Shown here: piece by piece, positions 37,285-48,202 of the stretch | Numbering within the stretch: the stretch's first letter is position 1 | Layout: each line of letters starts with the position of its first letter | Source: Rhodospirillaceae bacterium | GTDB lineage: Bacteria > Pseudomonadota > Alphaproteobacteria > Rhodospirillales > Rhodospirillaceae | Assembly (NCBI GenBank): GCA_009693785.1 | Contig: SHWP01000001.1 | Coordinates: forward strand, 86,756-150,755 | Length of the DNA stretch: 64,000 nt | Reading direction: 5' to 3' | Notes under the pieces: model-generated | Databases searched by the model: none | What the model was told of the DNA's origin: nothing | What the model saw: only the letters and a program-made list of their open reading frames with translations | Translations under genes and position numbers: made by a program

Positions 37285-38703
37285 CTAGGCATTAAATCGC
37301 GTCGCGATTAGTTCGAACAGCGCCCGTTGGGCATAGGCCTCGCCGCCCTCTGGGCGGCCCGGACGGGAACTTTTGTTCCAGGCGTAGAGGTCGAGGTGAA
37401 TCCAAGGCGTGCTTTCGCCGACAAACTCTTTCAGGAATAGGGCCGCTGTAATAGCGCCAGCGAAGGCTGAGTCCCCGGTGTTGTTGATGTCAGCGATCTT
37501 GCTGTCGAGCATGCTGCGGTAGGGTGTCCACAGCGGCAGCCGCCATACCGGGTCGAAAGCTTTAGCAGAGGCTGTGGTCAGCTCGGCGGCGAGTTGGTCA
37601 TCATCGGTGAACATGGCTGGTAAATCAGGGCCTAGTGCGGTGCGGGCCGCACCCGTAAGCGTGGCGCAGTCGATGAGGAGTTCGGGCTTTTCGCTCGACG
37701 CCTCGGTCAAGGCGTCGGCCAAGATCAGGCGTCCCTCTGCATCGGTGTTACCAATTTCCACGCTAGTCCCCTTGCGTGTAGCGAGCACGTCGCTGGGGCG
37801 AAAAGCGTTGCCCGCAACTGCGTTTTCCACGGCAGGCACCAACAGACGCAAGCGTACGGGGAGCTTCGCATTCATGATTGCTTGGGCAAGGCCCAGCAAT
37901 GTCGCCGCGCCGCCCATGTCTTTTTTCATCAACGCCATGCTGCTTGCGGACTTGAGATCAAGCCCACCCGTGTCAAAGCATACGCCTTTGCCAACCAGTG
38001 TAATCTTTGGGTCGCCCTCGCGACCCCAGCGCAGATCGATCAGTCGCGGTGCTGCCGTGCTGGCCCGGCCAACGGCATGAATCATGGGGTAGTTATGTTT
38101 TAACAACTCATCGCCGACGATCTCGGTGACCTGCGCGCTGCAGTCTTGGCCAACAGTCTTGATCGCCTCGGCTAAATCCGCCGGCATCATATCGGCAGCA
38201 GGTGTGTTGATCAGGTCTCGCGTAAGTACGGCCGCAGCGACGTTGCGCTCAACGGCACCGCGATCACAACCCGCTGGCCACACAAGTTTGGCAAGCGGTC
38301 GCGGCTTTTCTTCGCCGCCATTGGTTTTTTTGTAGCGCTTGAATGTGTAAGCGCCCAGTGCCCAGGCTTGTGCAGCCCAGCTTGAAAAGCCCGCTGCCAG
38401 TTTGTCAGCGCAGCCAATTACATTCGTGAGCGTATAGGTGGCAGGCGGTAGGGCTTTGGCCATACCGCCCAAGACCCATGGATCATCGCCTTTGCCCAAC
38501 CCCACAACAGCAGCGCGAATGCCGCCAGCACCATTGGGAATGACGATAGTCGAGCCTGCCTCGCCTTTGAAGTTATTCGCCGTCAACCACAGTTGATCGG
38601 GTGCTGGCAGTGTCGCGAGAAACTCGGAAAGTTTTGCTGCCGCTACCGCATGCAATGGCAGGGCATCAGCGGTGCCCTCAGTCAACACGAGTGCCGTGGT
38701 CAT
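37285..38703 (-). CDS. pepA: Leucyl aminopeptidase family (M17) peptidase
   Basis: VGKGVCFDTGGLDLKSASSMALMKKDMGGAA and NTDAEGRLILADAL motifs. Confidence 0.93.
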   Translation of the reverse strand: MTTALVLTEGTADALPLHAVAAAKLSEFLATLPAPDQLWLTANNFKGEAGSTIVIPNGAGGIRAAVVGLGKGDDPWVLGGMAKALPPATYTLTNVIGCADKLAAGFSSWAAQAWALGAYTFKRYKKTNGGEEKPRPLAKLVWPAGCDRGAVERNVAAAVLTRDLINTPAADMMPADLAEAIKTVGQDCSAQVTEIVGDELLKHNYPMIHAVGRASTAAPRLIDLRWGREGDPKITLVGKGVCFDTGGLDLKSASSMALMKKDMGGAATLLGLAQAIMNAKLPVRLRLLVPAVENAVAGNAFRPSDVLATRKGTSVEIGNTDAEGRLILADALTEASSEKPELLIDCATLTGAARTALGPDLPAMFTDDDQLAAELTTASAKAFDPVWRLPLWTPYRSMLDSKIADINNTGDSAFAGAITAALFLKEFVGESTPWIHLDLYAWNKSSRPGRPEGGEAYAQRALFELIATRFNA

Positions 38704-40007
38704 GGTGTCGATGATCCCGTCGCCGGGGTCTCGGCGGGTTCCGTGGGTGGGGTGGGGATGGGAGCAGGGGCGGGTGTTATTGGTGCTGGTGTCTTGGCAG
38801 CGGGCGCAGGGTTTGTCTGGCGCGCGGCCGGACGGACTGGAAGAGGTTTCGATGGCTCGGCGGGCGCGATGGCTGGCGGAGGCGTCATGAGGCTCTTCGA
38901 GATATAATAACGCCCGGCGCCGGTTTGCATCGGAACGCCAAGACCATGCGCGGCGAGTTTAGGATCCATCAATTTGCCGCGTGAATGCCCGGCCTCGAAC
39001 AGCGCCTTGTTGCGTTCATGCCAAATTGCATTGGCGATCCCAAATCCAAGTTCGTCATCGAGGTCATCACGCGCCACGAGAACGGTTCCTACATCAACTG
39101 TTTGGATTTCAGGGTGCTCGCCGTAGGTGTTGGCCGGAATCGTGCCCAACGTATAGAACGGAAACGCGTGAGTTAGCTTCTCAGCCGTTGGCCCGCTGAT
39201 GGGGACAAGCTCGAAGGGCGCGCTGCGGCTCAAATCCTCGAGAGCGAGCACGGGCGCCCCGCTCACCAAAAACATCGCGTCGATCCTGCCTTCTTTTAGC
39301 GCTGTCGTTGCCGCCGTGACATCAAGTATTTGCATGTGCACTGAGGTTGATTTGACTCCGAAGGCAGCTAACACCGCCTTTACGGTGAAACGGGTTGCGG
39401 TGCCTTCGCCATCGACCGACACGCGTTTACCTGCCAAATCCTTTACCGACGTGATTTTGGCGCCTTTGCGCGCGAGTAAATGGATCGTCGAAGGATATAA
39501 CCGCGCAACAATGCGTACGCGCGTTAGAGGTTCCTTATTTTCAAAATCTCCGATGCTATAAAACGCCCAGTTGGCCACATCGGCCTGCGATAGCGCGAGG
39601 TCAATGTCGCCACGCACGATGGCGAGCAGATTATGGTACGCGCCATCGGTCGTTTGCGAATTGGCGATCAGGCCGGGTACGCCGCAGTTGCCACCGCGAT
39701 CGCACTCGCGTGACCCGGGCGGGTTTGAGATCGCATTGCCAATCAATCCACCAAAAGGAAATTCAGTAGTGTCAATCGGCCCCGTGGCGATTCGCACAAC
39801 TTTTACATCTTGCGCGAGTGCACTGAGCGAGATGAACATCGCAAAAGCAGCGCAGGCCAAGACCGTCATCGAAAATCGGCGAGGCGCTACGTTATGATCA
39901 GGTCGTGTGGTCACGGTGACGGGCTCTAGTGTCATGTTGCGGAGGTTTGGGGCGCTCCGCACATAGGTTTCGTTTGGTGATGAATTGCCGCAACGCGTTC
40001 CTATCAC
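38700..40007 (-). CDS. TAXI family TRAP-type solute-binding protein with long Pro/Ala-rich tail
   Basis: VRIATGPIDTTEFPFGGLIGNAISNPPG..., DLAGKRVSVDGEGTATRFT; C-terminal PAPAAKTPAPITPAPAPIPTPPTEPAETPATGSS. Confidence 0.8.
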   Translation of the reverse strand: MIGTRCGNSSPNETYVRSAPNLRNMTLEPVTVTTRPDHNVAPRRFSMTVLACAAFAMFISLSALAQDVKVVRIATGPIDTTEFPFGGLIGNAISNPPGSRECDRGGNCGVPGLIANSQTTDGAYHNLLAIVRGDIDLALSQADVANWAFYSIGDFENKEPLTRVRIVARLYPSTIHLLARKGAKITSVKDLAGKRVSVDGEGTATRFTVKAVLAAFGVKSTSVHMQILDVTAATTALKEGRIDAMFLVSGAPVLALEDLSRSAPFELVPISGPTAEKLTHAFPFYTLGTIPANTYGEHPEIQTVDVGTVLVARDDLDDELGFGIANAIWHERNKALFEAGHSRGKLMDPKLAAHGLGVPMQTGAGRYYISKSLMTPPPAIAPAEPSKPLPVRPAARQTNPAPAAKTPAPITPAPAPIPTPPTEPAETPATGSSTP

Positions 40008-40079
40008 AGCCCCTTGGGTTATGGCGATTTTTGCGCCCCAAATACGCGTGTAATATTATGTCAGGGCTTGTGCGCAGCT

Positions 40080-40895
40080 TTAGGTGCCCGGCTTGAAGCC
40101 TCTTACGAAAGCGGCCACTTCGCTGTTGGCCGGGGAAGCAGTCAGTGCCGCGTAAGTGCCAATTTGGGCCAAGCGGCCCTCATGCAAGATGGCCATGCGC
40201 TGCGCCATGCGCGCGGCTTCCACCGGATCGTGGCTAACCAGAATAATGGTTTTCTTCAATTCTGCCTGCAGTCGCGATACTTCATCTTGCATTTCAAGCC
40301 GGGTGACTGGGTCCAGCGCCGCAAAGGGCTCGTCCATCAACAACAAGGGTGCCTCAGTGATCAGGGCGCGGGCCAGGCCGACGCGTTGCTGCATTCCGCT
40401 CGATAAGGCGGTGGGTTTCATTTTCTCGTAACCCGAGAGGCCGACTCGGGCCAGCCATGCAGCGGCGCGCTCGTTAGACTGCGATCTCGTCGTGCCCTGA
40501 AGGTTGAGTGGAAAGGCTACGTTTTCCAGCACGCTCTTATGTGGCAGCAAACCGAAGTGCTGAAACACCATGCTTACGCGCGTCTTGCGCAACTGTGTCA
40601 GCGCCGTGGCCCCCATGGTGCATACGCTGTCACCATCGAGCAGTACGTCACCGGTGGTAGGTTCGATCAACCGGTTGATCATGCGCAATAGCGTTGATTT
40701 GCCTGAGCCCGACCGGCCCATGATGAAAAAAAGCTCGCCAGGGTTAATGTCGAGGGAAACTTCATGCAGTGCCACAGCATGACCGGTACGGGCCAGGATC
40801 TCGGCTTTTTTCAAGCCCGCAGCCAGTAGCGGCCACACTTGCTCAGGCTTCGGGCCATAGATCTTGCTGATGGCGGACAAACGAACGGCGGTCAT
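40080..40895 (-). CDS. Glycine betaine/proline-type ABC transporter ATP-binding protein (ProV-like)
   Basis: [61 protein letters not shown]. Confidence 0.92.
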   Translation of the reverse strand: MTAVRLSAISKIYGPKPEQVWPLLAAGLKKAEILARTGHAVALHEVSLDINPGELFFIMGRSGSGKSTLLRMINRLIEPTTGDVLLDGDSVCTMGATALTQLRKTRVSMVFQHFGLLPHKSVLENVAFPLNLQGTTRSQSNERAAAWLARVGLSGYEKMKPTALSSGMQQRVGLARALITEAPLLLMDEPFAALDPVTRLEMQDEVSRLQAELKKTIILVSHDPVEAARMAQRMAILHEGRLAQIGTYAALTASPANSEVAAFVRGFKPGT

Positions 40896-41743
40896 CGCGT
40901 CCCTGGCGAACGCGGCGTTGCGAATGATTGCGTCACACGATCAAGCACAATGGCCAAAGCCACGATCACCGCGCCGGCAACGGCGCCACGGCCAATATCA
41001 AGGCGTTGAATACCGAGCAGCACTTCCTCGCCAAGCCCCCGCGCGCCGATCATTGAGGCTACAACCACCATGGATAACGCCAGCATCGTTGCTTGGTTGA
41101 TACCGGCCATGATTGATGGCAGGGCGAGTGGTAATTCCACTTGAAACAACTTTTGTCGCGATGTTGCGCCAAACGCGACTGCGGCTTCCACCGCTTCGGC
41201 ATCGGCGCTACGCAAGCCCAAATCTGTTAGCCGTGCAATAGGTGGCATGGCGTAGATTACGGTGGCGAGCAACGCCGGAACCTTGCCCAAACCAAACAGC
41301 ATCATGGCTGGAACTAAATATACGAAGCTCGGCAAAGTCTGCATGGCATCAAGGATCGGACGTAGGACACGACTTACGTGGCGCGAACGCGCTAACCCCA
41401 CGCCAAGCGGTAGGCCGATAATGGCGCTAAAGAATGTTGCGACCAGCATCAGGGCCAGAGTTTGCATGGCCTGATCCCACAGCCCCAGCACGCCAATGGC
41501 GAACATCGCAACGCTCATGAGACCCGCGAAAGCGATGCGGCGCGAAGCTATGAATGCAAGGCCAGCGACAGCGGCGATCACCAACCACCAGGGCAGCCCG
41601 CGCAGAATTTGCTCGACAGTGACAATGACCCACAAGATGGCGTTGCCGAAGGCACGAAAACCCGCGCCGTAGTCGACGATAAAAGCGTCGATGAACCGGT
41701 TGATCGCGGGCGCGATGGAAATGGTGAGGTTTTCGGGAAACAT
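40892..41743 (-). CDS. Glycine betaine/proline-type ABC permease (ProW-like)
   Basis: [48 protein letters not shown]; overlaps the ATPase gene by 4 nt. Confidence 0.92.
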   Translation of the reverse strand: MFPENLTISIAPAINRFIDAFIVDYGAGFRAFGNAILWVIVTVEQILRGLPWWLVIAAVAGLAFIASRRIAFAGLMSVAMFAIGVLGLWDQAMQTLALMLVATFFSAIIGLPLGVGLARSRHVSRVLRPILDAMQTLPSFVYLVPAMMLFGLGKVPALLATVIYAMPPIARLTDLGLRSADAEAVEAAVAFGATSRQKLFQVELPLALPSIMAGINQATMLALSMVVVASMIGARGLGEEVLLGIQRLDIGRGAVAGAVIVALAIVLDRVTQSFATPRSPGTR

Positions 41744-41757
41744 TGCCGGATGAGCCG

Positions 41758-42757
41758 TTATTTCAAACTAGACTGAATCTTTACAGCGATCTCGGGGGTC
41801 ACCCAATCTGCCCAAACCCCAGGCTCAGTCTTCAGAAACCACTCTGCCGCTACGGCGTCACTGACATGATTGTCGCGCATGTAGGCCAGCGCTTTACTGA
41901 CCAGCGTCGAGGATGTGCGGTATTTCGCAAGGAACGCAGTGATCTGCGGTGCGGCTTTGACAAAAGCCGCGTTAGCGCCAATCCAAACTTCGACCTTGGG
42001 GTAATCCACCGCTCGTGGATAATCGCCGCTCGCGGCAATGCCTTTCCAGTCAGCTTCGTTCCAGGCAGGCTCTTGTAGTTTCACCATATCGTAAGCGCCC
42101 AGCACCCAGGTTGGATTCCAGTAGTAAGCTAAAATTGGCTCCCGTTTCAGGTACGCCCCAGCAATGGCTGCGGCCAAGGCGGTACCGGCACCTGGCCGGA
42201 AGTTCGTGAACGAGGCCTCAAGTCCATAGGCCTTGAGTTTGTTCGAGTTGATGACTTCACATGACCATCCGGCGACGCAGTTATAAAAGCGGCCCTTGCC
42301 CGGCTCTTCGGGGTCGGCGAACACTTCTTTGTAGCGCGCAAGATCGGAAACGGACTTTAACTCGGGCGTTTGAGGAGCAAGGTTACGTGCTTGATCGCCC
42401 TCGATCATGTAGCGAGGCACATACCAACCCTGCACCGCATCGGGGAAATTCACGCCAATCTCGGTAACTTGTCCGCGTTTCAGCGCACGCTGCCATACAT
42501 CGGTCACCGCATCCTTCCAAATTTCCATGGCAATATCGATGTCGCCTTGAGCGACACCTTGCAGCAATGGGATGGTCGAGCCTGGGATGGCGTCGGTTTT
42601 ACAACCGTATCCCGACTCGAGAATGCGGCGCGCCACCGCATTGTGAAAGCCCACCGAATCCCAATCCAACCCCGCGAAAATAACCGGGCGGTTGATCTCG
42701 CAGGCGTGTGATAGAGACGCGAAAGATAGCGCGCCGATGACCGTAAAAAGCCGTATC
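41758..42757 (-). CDS. Glycine betaine-type ABC substrate-binding protein (OpuAC-like)
   Basis: From [52 protein letters not shown] (start about 42757); the longer ORF to 42873 overlaps gloB. Confidence 0.9.
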
Positions 42758-42841
42758 ATGGGCACGACCTTACCGCGCCGGTTGCACGCTTCCAAGCGCG
42801 CACTAAGATGCGCCGCCTCGTCGACACAAGGATAGAAATTC

Positions 42842-43606
42842 ATGCTCGATATCCGCCAAATCCCCGTTCTCAATGATAATTACGTGTACCTCGTGCGCGA
42901 GCCCTCCTCGGGTGCCGTGGCCGTGGTTGACCCGGCCGTGTCAGACGAGATTCTCGCCGAGGCAAAAAGGTTAGATTGGCGCATCACGCATATTCTCAAT
43001 ACTCACCACCACGGCGACCACGTCGGCGGCAATCAAGCCATCAAGGCTGCCACGGGCTGCACCATTGTCGGCCCCGCGCATGACCCCGACCGCATTCCCG
43101 GTATGGAGATTCAGGTTAAGGACGGCGACATCTACAAGTTCGGCAATGAGTCTGCCCAAGTGTTTTTTGTGCCTGGCCACACGCGCGGCCACATCGCTTA
43201 TTGGTTTAAGGACTCAAGCGCTTTGTTCTGTGGCGATACCATGTTCTCGATTGGCTGCGGTCGGTTGTTCGAAGGCACGCCGCAACAGATGTGGACTAGT
43301 CTATCGCGCTTGCGTGGGCTGCCGCCCGAAACCCGCATTTACTGCGCCCATGAATACACCGAAAGTAATGTGCGTTTTGCCGTCAGTGTCGATCCGGACA
43401 ACGCAGCGTTGCGCAGCTATGAGGCCGAAGTGAAGACCAAACGCGCACAAAAAATTCCAACGGTGCCATCGACCTTAAAGTTAGAGCGCGCGGCTAATCC
43501 GTTTTTGCGCGCTGATGCGCCCGATCTGCAAGCCGCCATGGCCATGACCGGCCGCGACCCGGTCGAGGTCTTTGCCGAGGTTCGCCGCAGGAAGGATGTG
43601 TTTTAG
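42842..43606 (+). CDS. gloB: Hydroxyacylglutathione hydrolase (glyoxalase II)
   Basis: ILNTHHHGDHVGGN, VPGHTRGHIAYW, FCGDTMFSIGCGRLFEGTPQQM, CAHEYTESN. Confidence 0.96.
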   Translation: MLDIRQIPVLNDNYVYLVREPSSGAVAVVDPAVSDEILAEAKRLDWRITHILNTHHHGDHVGGNQAIKAATGCTIVGPAHDPDRIPGMEIQVKDGDIYKFGNESAQVFFVPGHTRGHIAYWFKDSSALFCGDTMFSIGCGRLFEGTPQQMWTSLSRLRGLPPETRIYCAHEYTESNVRFAVSVDPDNAALRSYEAEVKTKRAQKIPTVPSTLKLERAANPFLRADAPDLQAAMAMTGRDPVEVFAEVRRRKDVF

Positions 43607-43609
43607 CGG

Positions 43610-44524
43610 TTATCGAACGCCGCCGATTTTCAACAGGCGCGGCAGCAGTTTTAATCCGGTGATGATCGGGCTGTGGCGCTCGGCCTCGGTTAACTCAAGC
43701 TTCACACCCGAATGCCGTTCGATTTTCCACACCGCGTAATCGAGTCCGCCTTGAAAGGTGAACGCGGCCTTGATCAGTCGCAGCACGTTCAGGGTTTTGC
43801 CCTGCGCGCGGCGCAAGTTCCAAATTAGGTTTGCCCAACCTGGCGTGCGATCCGATGTGTTGGCGTAATGAGCATCGCTTAATGGCGCACCAAGGACCGC
43901 CTCGGTCACCGCGATGTAACGCGCCAAATCGCTATCGACCAACTCGGCTGCTTTGCTAACGGACTCAGGGCGCAGCTCCGCGCCATATGTGGCGCTCAGG
44001 GCCTGCACCCACAACTCGCGCGCTGTAAATCGTGCGGGCATGAGCGGCTGGGCCGCAGCGATCATGGTATTCACGGCTTGGGCTAGGGCATCTTGAACAC
44101 GTCCACGCACGACATCATTGCGCGCCATCAAAACAATGGCTGGTTGTGAAAATCGTGCCCACAAGCTCGAAGCAAAACACCCAGGGCCAGTATCGCGCAT
44201 GAACCGGGCCATCGACATCACCGCCACCTTGGCCCGCAAGGTGCGGCCTTCGTGCGCAAGCTCGCGATAATAAACATTGGGTGGCAAAGCTGCGCCAAAT
44301 GCCGCCGACAGCGGGTTTTTGATCGCCGCACTCATGCGATCCACCAGCACATAAAAATCCAGCATCAATCCTTGATCCGTCGATTGCCGCAAGCACGATC
44401 CATAAAACACCACGGCCGCCACGCTTGGCCCAAGGCTATCGGCCAAATGACGGGCAAATGTATTTGCCGCCGCGAACGTTGGGCGATTGGTTTCACCAAC
44501 AATAATGTCGCGCAGCACGCTCAT
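43610..44524 (-). CDS. Nucleotidyltransferase-fold-like hypothetical protein
   Basis: Motif AAVVFYGSCLRQSTDQGLMLDFYVLVD resembles GS...D-x-D nucleotidyltransferase signatures; overlaps the upstream kinase gene by 4 nt. Confidence 0.6.
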   Translation of the reverse strand: MSVLRDIIVGETNRPTFAAANTFARHLADSLGPSVAAVVFYGSCLRQSTDQGLMLDFYVLVDRMSAAIKNPLSAAFGAALPPNVYYRELAHEGRTLRAKVAVMSMARFMRDTGPGCFASSLWARFSQPAIVLMARNDVVRGRVQDALAQAVNTMIAAAQPLMPARFTARELWVQALSATYGAELRPESVSKAAELVDSDLARYIAVTEAVLGAPLSDAHYANTSDRTPGWANLIWNLRRAQGKTLNVLRLIKAAFTFQGGLDYAVWKIERHSGVKLELTEAERHSPIITGLKLLPRLLKIGGVR

Positions 44525-45510
44525 GGCTGAACAAGCCGGATGATGGGCAATGTTTGTGTGGCTGAAATCGTCAGGGGCTTGTCGCGCGTTGACTCGTATA
44601 ATTCGCCGTCCAAGGTATAAGCGCCATCGAAGTGAAGAGTGATTTTCCCGGACTTGCGCACGGTGCGCCCATTTCCGGCGGGCACTTTCTTGGTGAAGGC
44701 GTAAGGTAGCGACCGCAACAATGTGCCTACTCCGGAGCGAAGACTCATGTAGTTCATAGGGCCTGAGCCGATGCTCGGCTGTGGCGTAAATCCTAGAATC
44801 AATTCATCGAGGGTGGATGCGCTGACGACAAAAAAACGCCCGCTCTCGGAGTTTTCAACCCCATCCATGTCGGCGCGCAACGGGAGCGTATCGGTCTTCG
44901 TAAAAAGACCACGCCACAGCAAAACACCGACGGCAAGGCTATGGCTAATCACGTTCGGTAATTTGAGTGGATAGATATGTTTGCGGCAGAATAAAATTCC
45001 GTTCACCACATCGGCCGCGCCCAAGAACGCGCCGCGCAAAGGCGCCTCGCCGGTGCTGCGCTCAACCGTCAATATCGGCCGACGGTGAATGTGTTGAGCG
45101 ATCGATCCACCGCGCCAGGCCGCTAACAGGCGCGCAATGGCGTCTCGTTTGTCGCCGTTCAAGCTCCAAGCCGCAGCAGTCATATTGGTTTTGCCCGCAG
45201 GCAAAAGCGCTAACGCTGGAAGTGTCGCGAAGGGGCCATCATTCAGTAATGCCGAGAAAACCACATCGGTGGTGCCGTCCCCGCCGTTGACCACGATGAC
45301 CTCGGCGTTGATCGCAGCCGCCTGGGCGACGGCCTTGCGGATTCCCTCCGGCCCATGGCCATGAAAATGATGAATCCCGGGACCGACCAAGTAAGGCTCG
45401 ATCCAGCCCTGCTCGCGCACATTATGGGTGCTGGCCCCATTGGAGATCACCGCCAGCCTTTGCAGGGGGGCGGTGTTTTGGGTCGGGGATGGAGCAGACA
45501 GGGCGGTCAT
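44521..45510 (-). CDS. Diacylglycerol kinase catalytic-domain lipid kinase
   Basis: VIVVNGGDGTTDVVFSALL...LALLPAGKTNMTA: DAGK/sphingosine kinase GGDGT motif. Confidence 0.88.
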   Translation of the reverse strand: MTALSAPSPTQNTAPLQRLAVISNGASTHNVREQGWIEPYLVGPGIHHFHGHGPEGIRKAVAQAAAINAEVIVVNGGDGTTDVVFSALLNDGPFATLPALALLPAGKTNMTAAAWSLNGDKRDAIARLLAAWRGGSIAQHIHRRPILTVERSTGEAPLRGAFLGAADVVNGILFCRKHIYPLKLPNVISHSLAVGVLLWRGLFTKTDTLPLRADMDGVENSESGRFFVVSASTLDELILGFTPQPSIGSGPMNYMSLRSGVGTLLRSLPYAFTKKVPAGNGRTVRKSGKITLHFDGAYTLDGELYESTRDKPLTISATQTLPIIRLVQP

Positions 45511-45744
45511 GGGCCCGAAAAACCCTAGAATCTCAATGCATTCCAGCTAAATAATGTTGCAAGGCCCGTGAACTCCATCCCCTGATCGTGACCATTCTTG
45601 GGGGCCGTAACCATTGCAACGCCCTGAAAAGGCTGCAATTTAGAGGCCTTAATCGGTCTAACTCCTAGGGTAGGACGACCGCCGATTGGATAAGCAGGCC
45701 TTGGAAGCGATTCCCAAGACCTACGTTCAAGGGCGGCTGGGGAT

Positions 45745-46986
45745 ATGAAAGCCATCGATAGTTACCTCCTGCGCCAGATCGTTCCGACGATTTTGGTCAC
45801 GATTTTTATCGCCGCCATCGTTTTGATGATGGAACGGCTGATGCGCCTATTGGACATCGCCGTGGGTAATGGCGTCTCGACGCTGGTTGTCTTTCAAATG
45901 CTGTTCAATTTGATCCCGCATTATATCGGTCTTGCCTTGCCGATGGCATTATTCCTTGGCGTGTTGCTGGCGTTTCGCACGCTATCGATGCAATCGGAAT
46001 TGGATGCCATCCAGTCAACTGGCATTGGGCTGATGCGGTTTGTCCGTGCGGCGATCGGTTTGGCCGTGCTGATGGCGCTCTTGAATTTTGTGCTGTCAGG
46101 CTACATCCAGCCGTTTGCCCGCTATGCCTATCGCACCATCTTGTTCAACATCACTTCAGGAGTGATCGAGCAAGGCATCGGCGAAGGCATCTTCATGAAT
46201 TTGCCCAATGGCTACACCCTTCGCGTCGAGCACTCTTCGGCGGCCGGGCGCGAACTCTCGGGTGTTTTTGCCCATAAACAAAACGAGGATGGCTCGATCA
46301 TCACCCTCACAGCTAAAAAAGGCGAGCTCGTCAGCGGCGTAAGTGATGGCGTCGTGACCTTGCGGCTGATCTCGGGGCAGCGCGCCGAGTGGAACCCCAA
46401 AACAGGAGAAAGCGCCACGCTCAAGTTTGAAGTGTTCGACTGGCCACTGGATTTGGCCGAGCTGGTGCAGTTTCGTGGCCGCGGCGGTGACGAACTAGAG
46501 CTGACCATCGGCGAGCTGTGGGATACCGCCTTGGCAAACCGTGCATCAGGGCGCAGCGGTATTGTTGGTTCCACCGATGAAAGCTTATCGCCTGCCATGC
46601 GCTTGCCACCAGCGGTGGTGGAAGCCTCATTGCATGGGCGGCTGGTGTTTACGCTGTCAATGTTGATCTTGCCAATCCTGGCCGCCCCCATGGGCATCAT
46701 CACGCGGCGATCCAGCCAGTCCTTTGGCTTGGTGTTTGGTCTGCTGTTGCTCGTGAGTTACCACAAGGTGCTTCAATTCAGCGAAGCTTATGCAGGCAAC
46801 ACTGGCGCGCCTGCAGCCCAGCTGTTGTGGGGAATCTTCATAGGCTTCACGCTGTTGACGGCGCTGCTCTTCCGATCGACTGATACGGCAGCGGGCGCAA
46901 CGCCGCTGCAAAAATTCGAGACCATGTGCTCTGATTTAATCTCGAGCGCGGTCAACCTGTTGCGGCCGCGCAAAGCGGCTGTATGA
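45745..46986 (+). CDS. lptF: LPS export permease LptF
   Basis: MKAIDSYLLRQIVPTILVTIFIAAIVLMMERLMRLLDIAV; YjgP/YjgQ fold; followed by its paralog lptG. Confidence 0.93.
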   Translation: MKAIDSYLLRQIVPTILVTIFIAAIVLMMERLMRLLDIAVGNGVSTLVVFQMLFNLIPHYIGLALPMALFLGVLLAFRTLSMQSELDAIQSTGIGLMRFVRAAIGLAVLMALLNFVLSGYIQPFARYAYRTILFNITSGVIEQGIGEGIFMNLPNGYTLRVEHSSAAGRELSGVFAHKQNEDGSIITLTAKKGELVSGVSDGVVTLRLISGQRAEWNPKTGESATLKFEVFDWPLDLAELVQFRGRGGDELELTIGELWDTALANRASGRSGIVGSTDESLSPAMRLPPAVVEASLHGRLVFTLSMLILPILAAPMGIITRRSSQSFGLVFGLLLLVSYHKVLQFSEAYAGNTGAPAAQLLWGIFIGFTLLTALLFRSTDTAAGATPLQKFETMCSDLISSAVNLLRPRKAAV

Positions 46987-46994
46987 GATAGATC

Positions 46995-48065
46995 ATGATT
47001 TTGTCGCGATACCTTATGCGTGCGTTTCTGGCACGCTTCGTTGGCCTTCTTCTAGGCTTGGTCTTGTTTCTGCAAACCCTCGATTTGCTGGCCAATGCCA
47101 ACGAGGTGCTGGCTGGTGGTGGCGAGCCGCTTCAGTCATTGCTGCGTTACCTCGCATTGCGCTCGCCTTCGTTGATCGAAACAGTGGCGCCTCTAGCTGG
47201 CCTGCTGGGCGCGCTAACGGCCTTGGTCACCTTGGCCAAGAACAGCGAGGTGCTGGCCATGCGGGCGGCAGGACGGTCGGTGTTTAGCCTCGTGGGCGGG
47301 CTAGTGGCGGTGGGCATGGCACTTTCAATTCTGTTGTTCTTGTTTTCGGAGATTGTCGTGGTTCGCGCCAACGGCATGCTCGAAGATTGGCGCGACGCAG
47401 GTTTTAGACCCGATGGCCAAATCGCTGATGGCGAGAACAGCTGGCTTATGGAAGGCGATACGATTGTTCGTGTTGGTCATGTCATGCGTGGCGGCACCGA
47501 GTTGGTGAATGTCCGCCTGCTCAAGCAAGGCCCCGATGCAGATATCGTCGATATCATCGACATTAGCCGTGCGGTTTGGGTGAGCGATCATTGGGACCTG
47601 ACGGGCGCACACCACGCCCGCGCCGATGCGTCCCGTCAGGGTGAAGCGCAGTGGACAACCAGTCTGCGCCCGGAACACTTCATGCGCTTTGCCAACCGCC
47701 CCAATGAGCTTTCATTGAACGCCCTGCAGGAATATGTGGGCAACGTCGCCATCGGCTCACACCCGCAATACTTCTACGATACCTGGCTGCATCAAAAGAT
47801 TGCAGGACCCATTGTGCTCGCATTGATGCCGCTCTTGGCGGCCATCGCGGCCTTTGCGCACCACCGCCAAGGCAGCGCCGTGCTGACCATTGTTTGGGGC
47901 ATCACGCTGGGGTTTTTGTTCATTGTCATCGACAATATGATCCTGGCCATGGGCCAATTTGGCTCGCTGCCACCATTCCTTGCCGCGTGGTTACCGCTGT
48001 TGTTGTTCGCAGTCTTGGGCACGTGGATCGTATTCAGCTTCGAGCACACTGGCGCTCGGACTTAA
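46995..48065 (+). CDS. lptG: LPS export permease LptG
   Basis: MILSRYLMRAFLARFVGLLLGLVLFLQTLDLLANANEVLAGG; second YjgP/YjgQ protein in tandem. Confidence 0.93.
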   Translation: MILSRYLMRAFLARFVGLLLGLVLFLQTLDLLANANEVLAGGGEPLQSLLRYLALRSPSLIETVAPLAGLLGALTALVTLAKNSEVLAMRAAGRSVFSLVGGLVAVGMALSILLFLFSEIVVVRANGMLEDWRDAGFRPDGQIADGENSWLMEGDTIVRVGHVMRGGTELVNVRLLKQGPDADIVDIIDISRAVWVSDHWDLTGAHHARADASRQGEAQWTTSLRPEHFMRFANRPNELSLNALQEYVGNVAIGSHPQYFYDTWLHQKIAGPIVLALMPLLAAIAAFAHHRQGSAVLTIVWGITLGFLFIVIDNMILAMGQFGSLPPFLAAWLPLLLFAVLGTWIVFSFEHTGART

Positions 48066-48202
48066 CCTCCAGCCCTGTAACACTATGACGTGATTGTGAT
48101 TCCTGCGCGGCGGAAAGGCTTGCCTTGAATCGTGGTTCGGCTGAAAAGGCCGCATATATATCGTATACTCACCCATCAGCTTGAAACGTAAGGGCGTGCA
48201 GC

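Noticed and set aside
42758-42873. N-terminal extension of the glycine betaine-binding protein ORF
   Set aside because: It overlaps the start of gloB, and a good signal peptide begins at the internal Met (about 42757), so the extension is unlikely to be translated.
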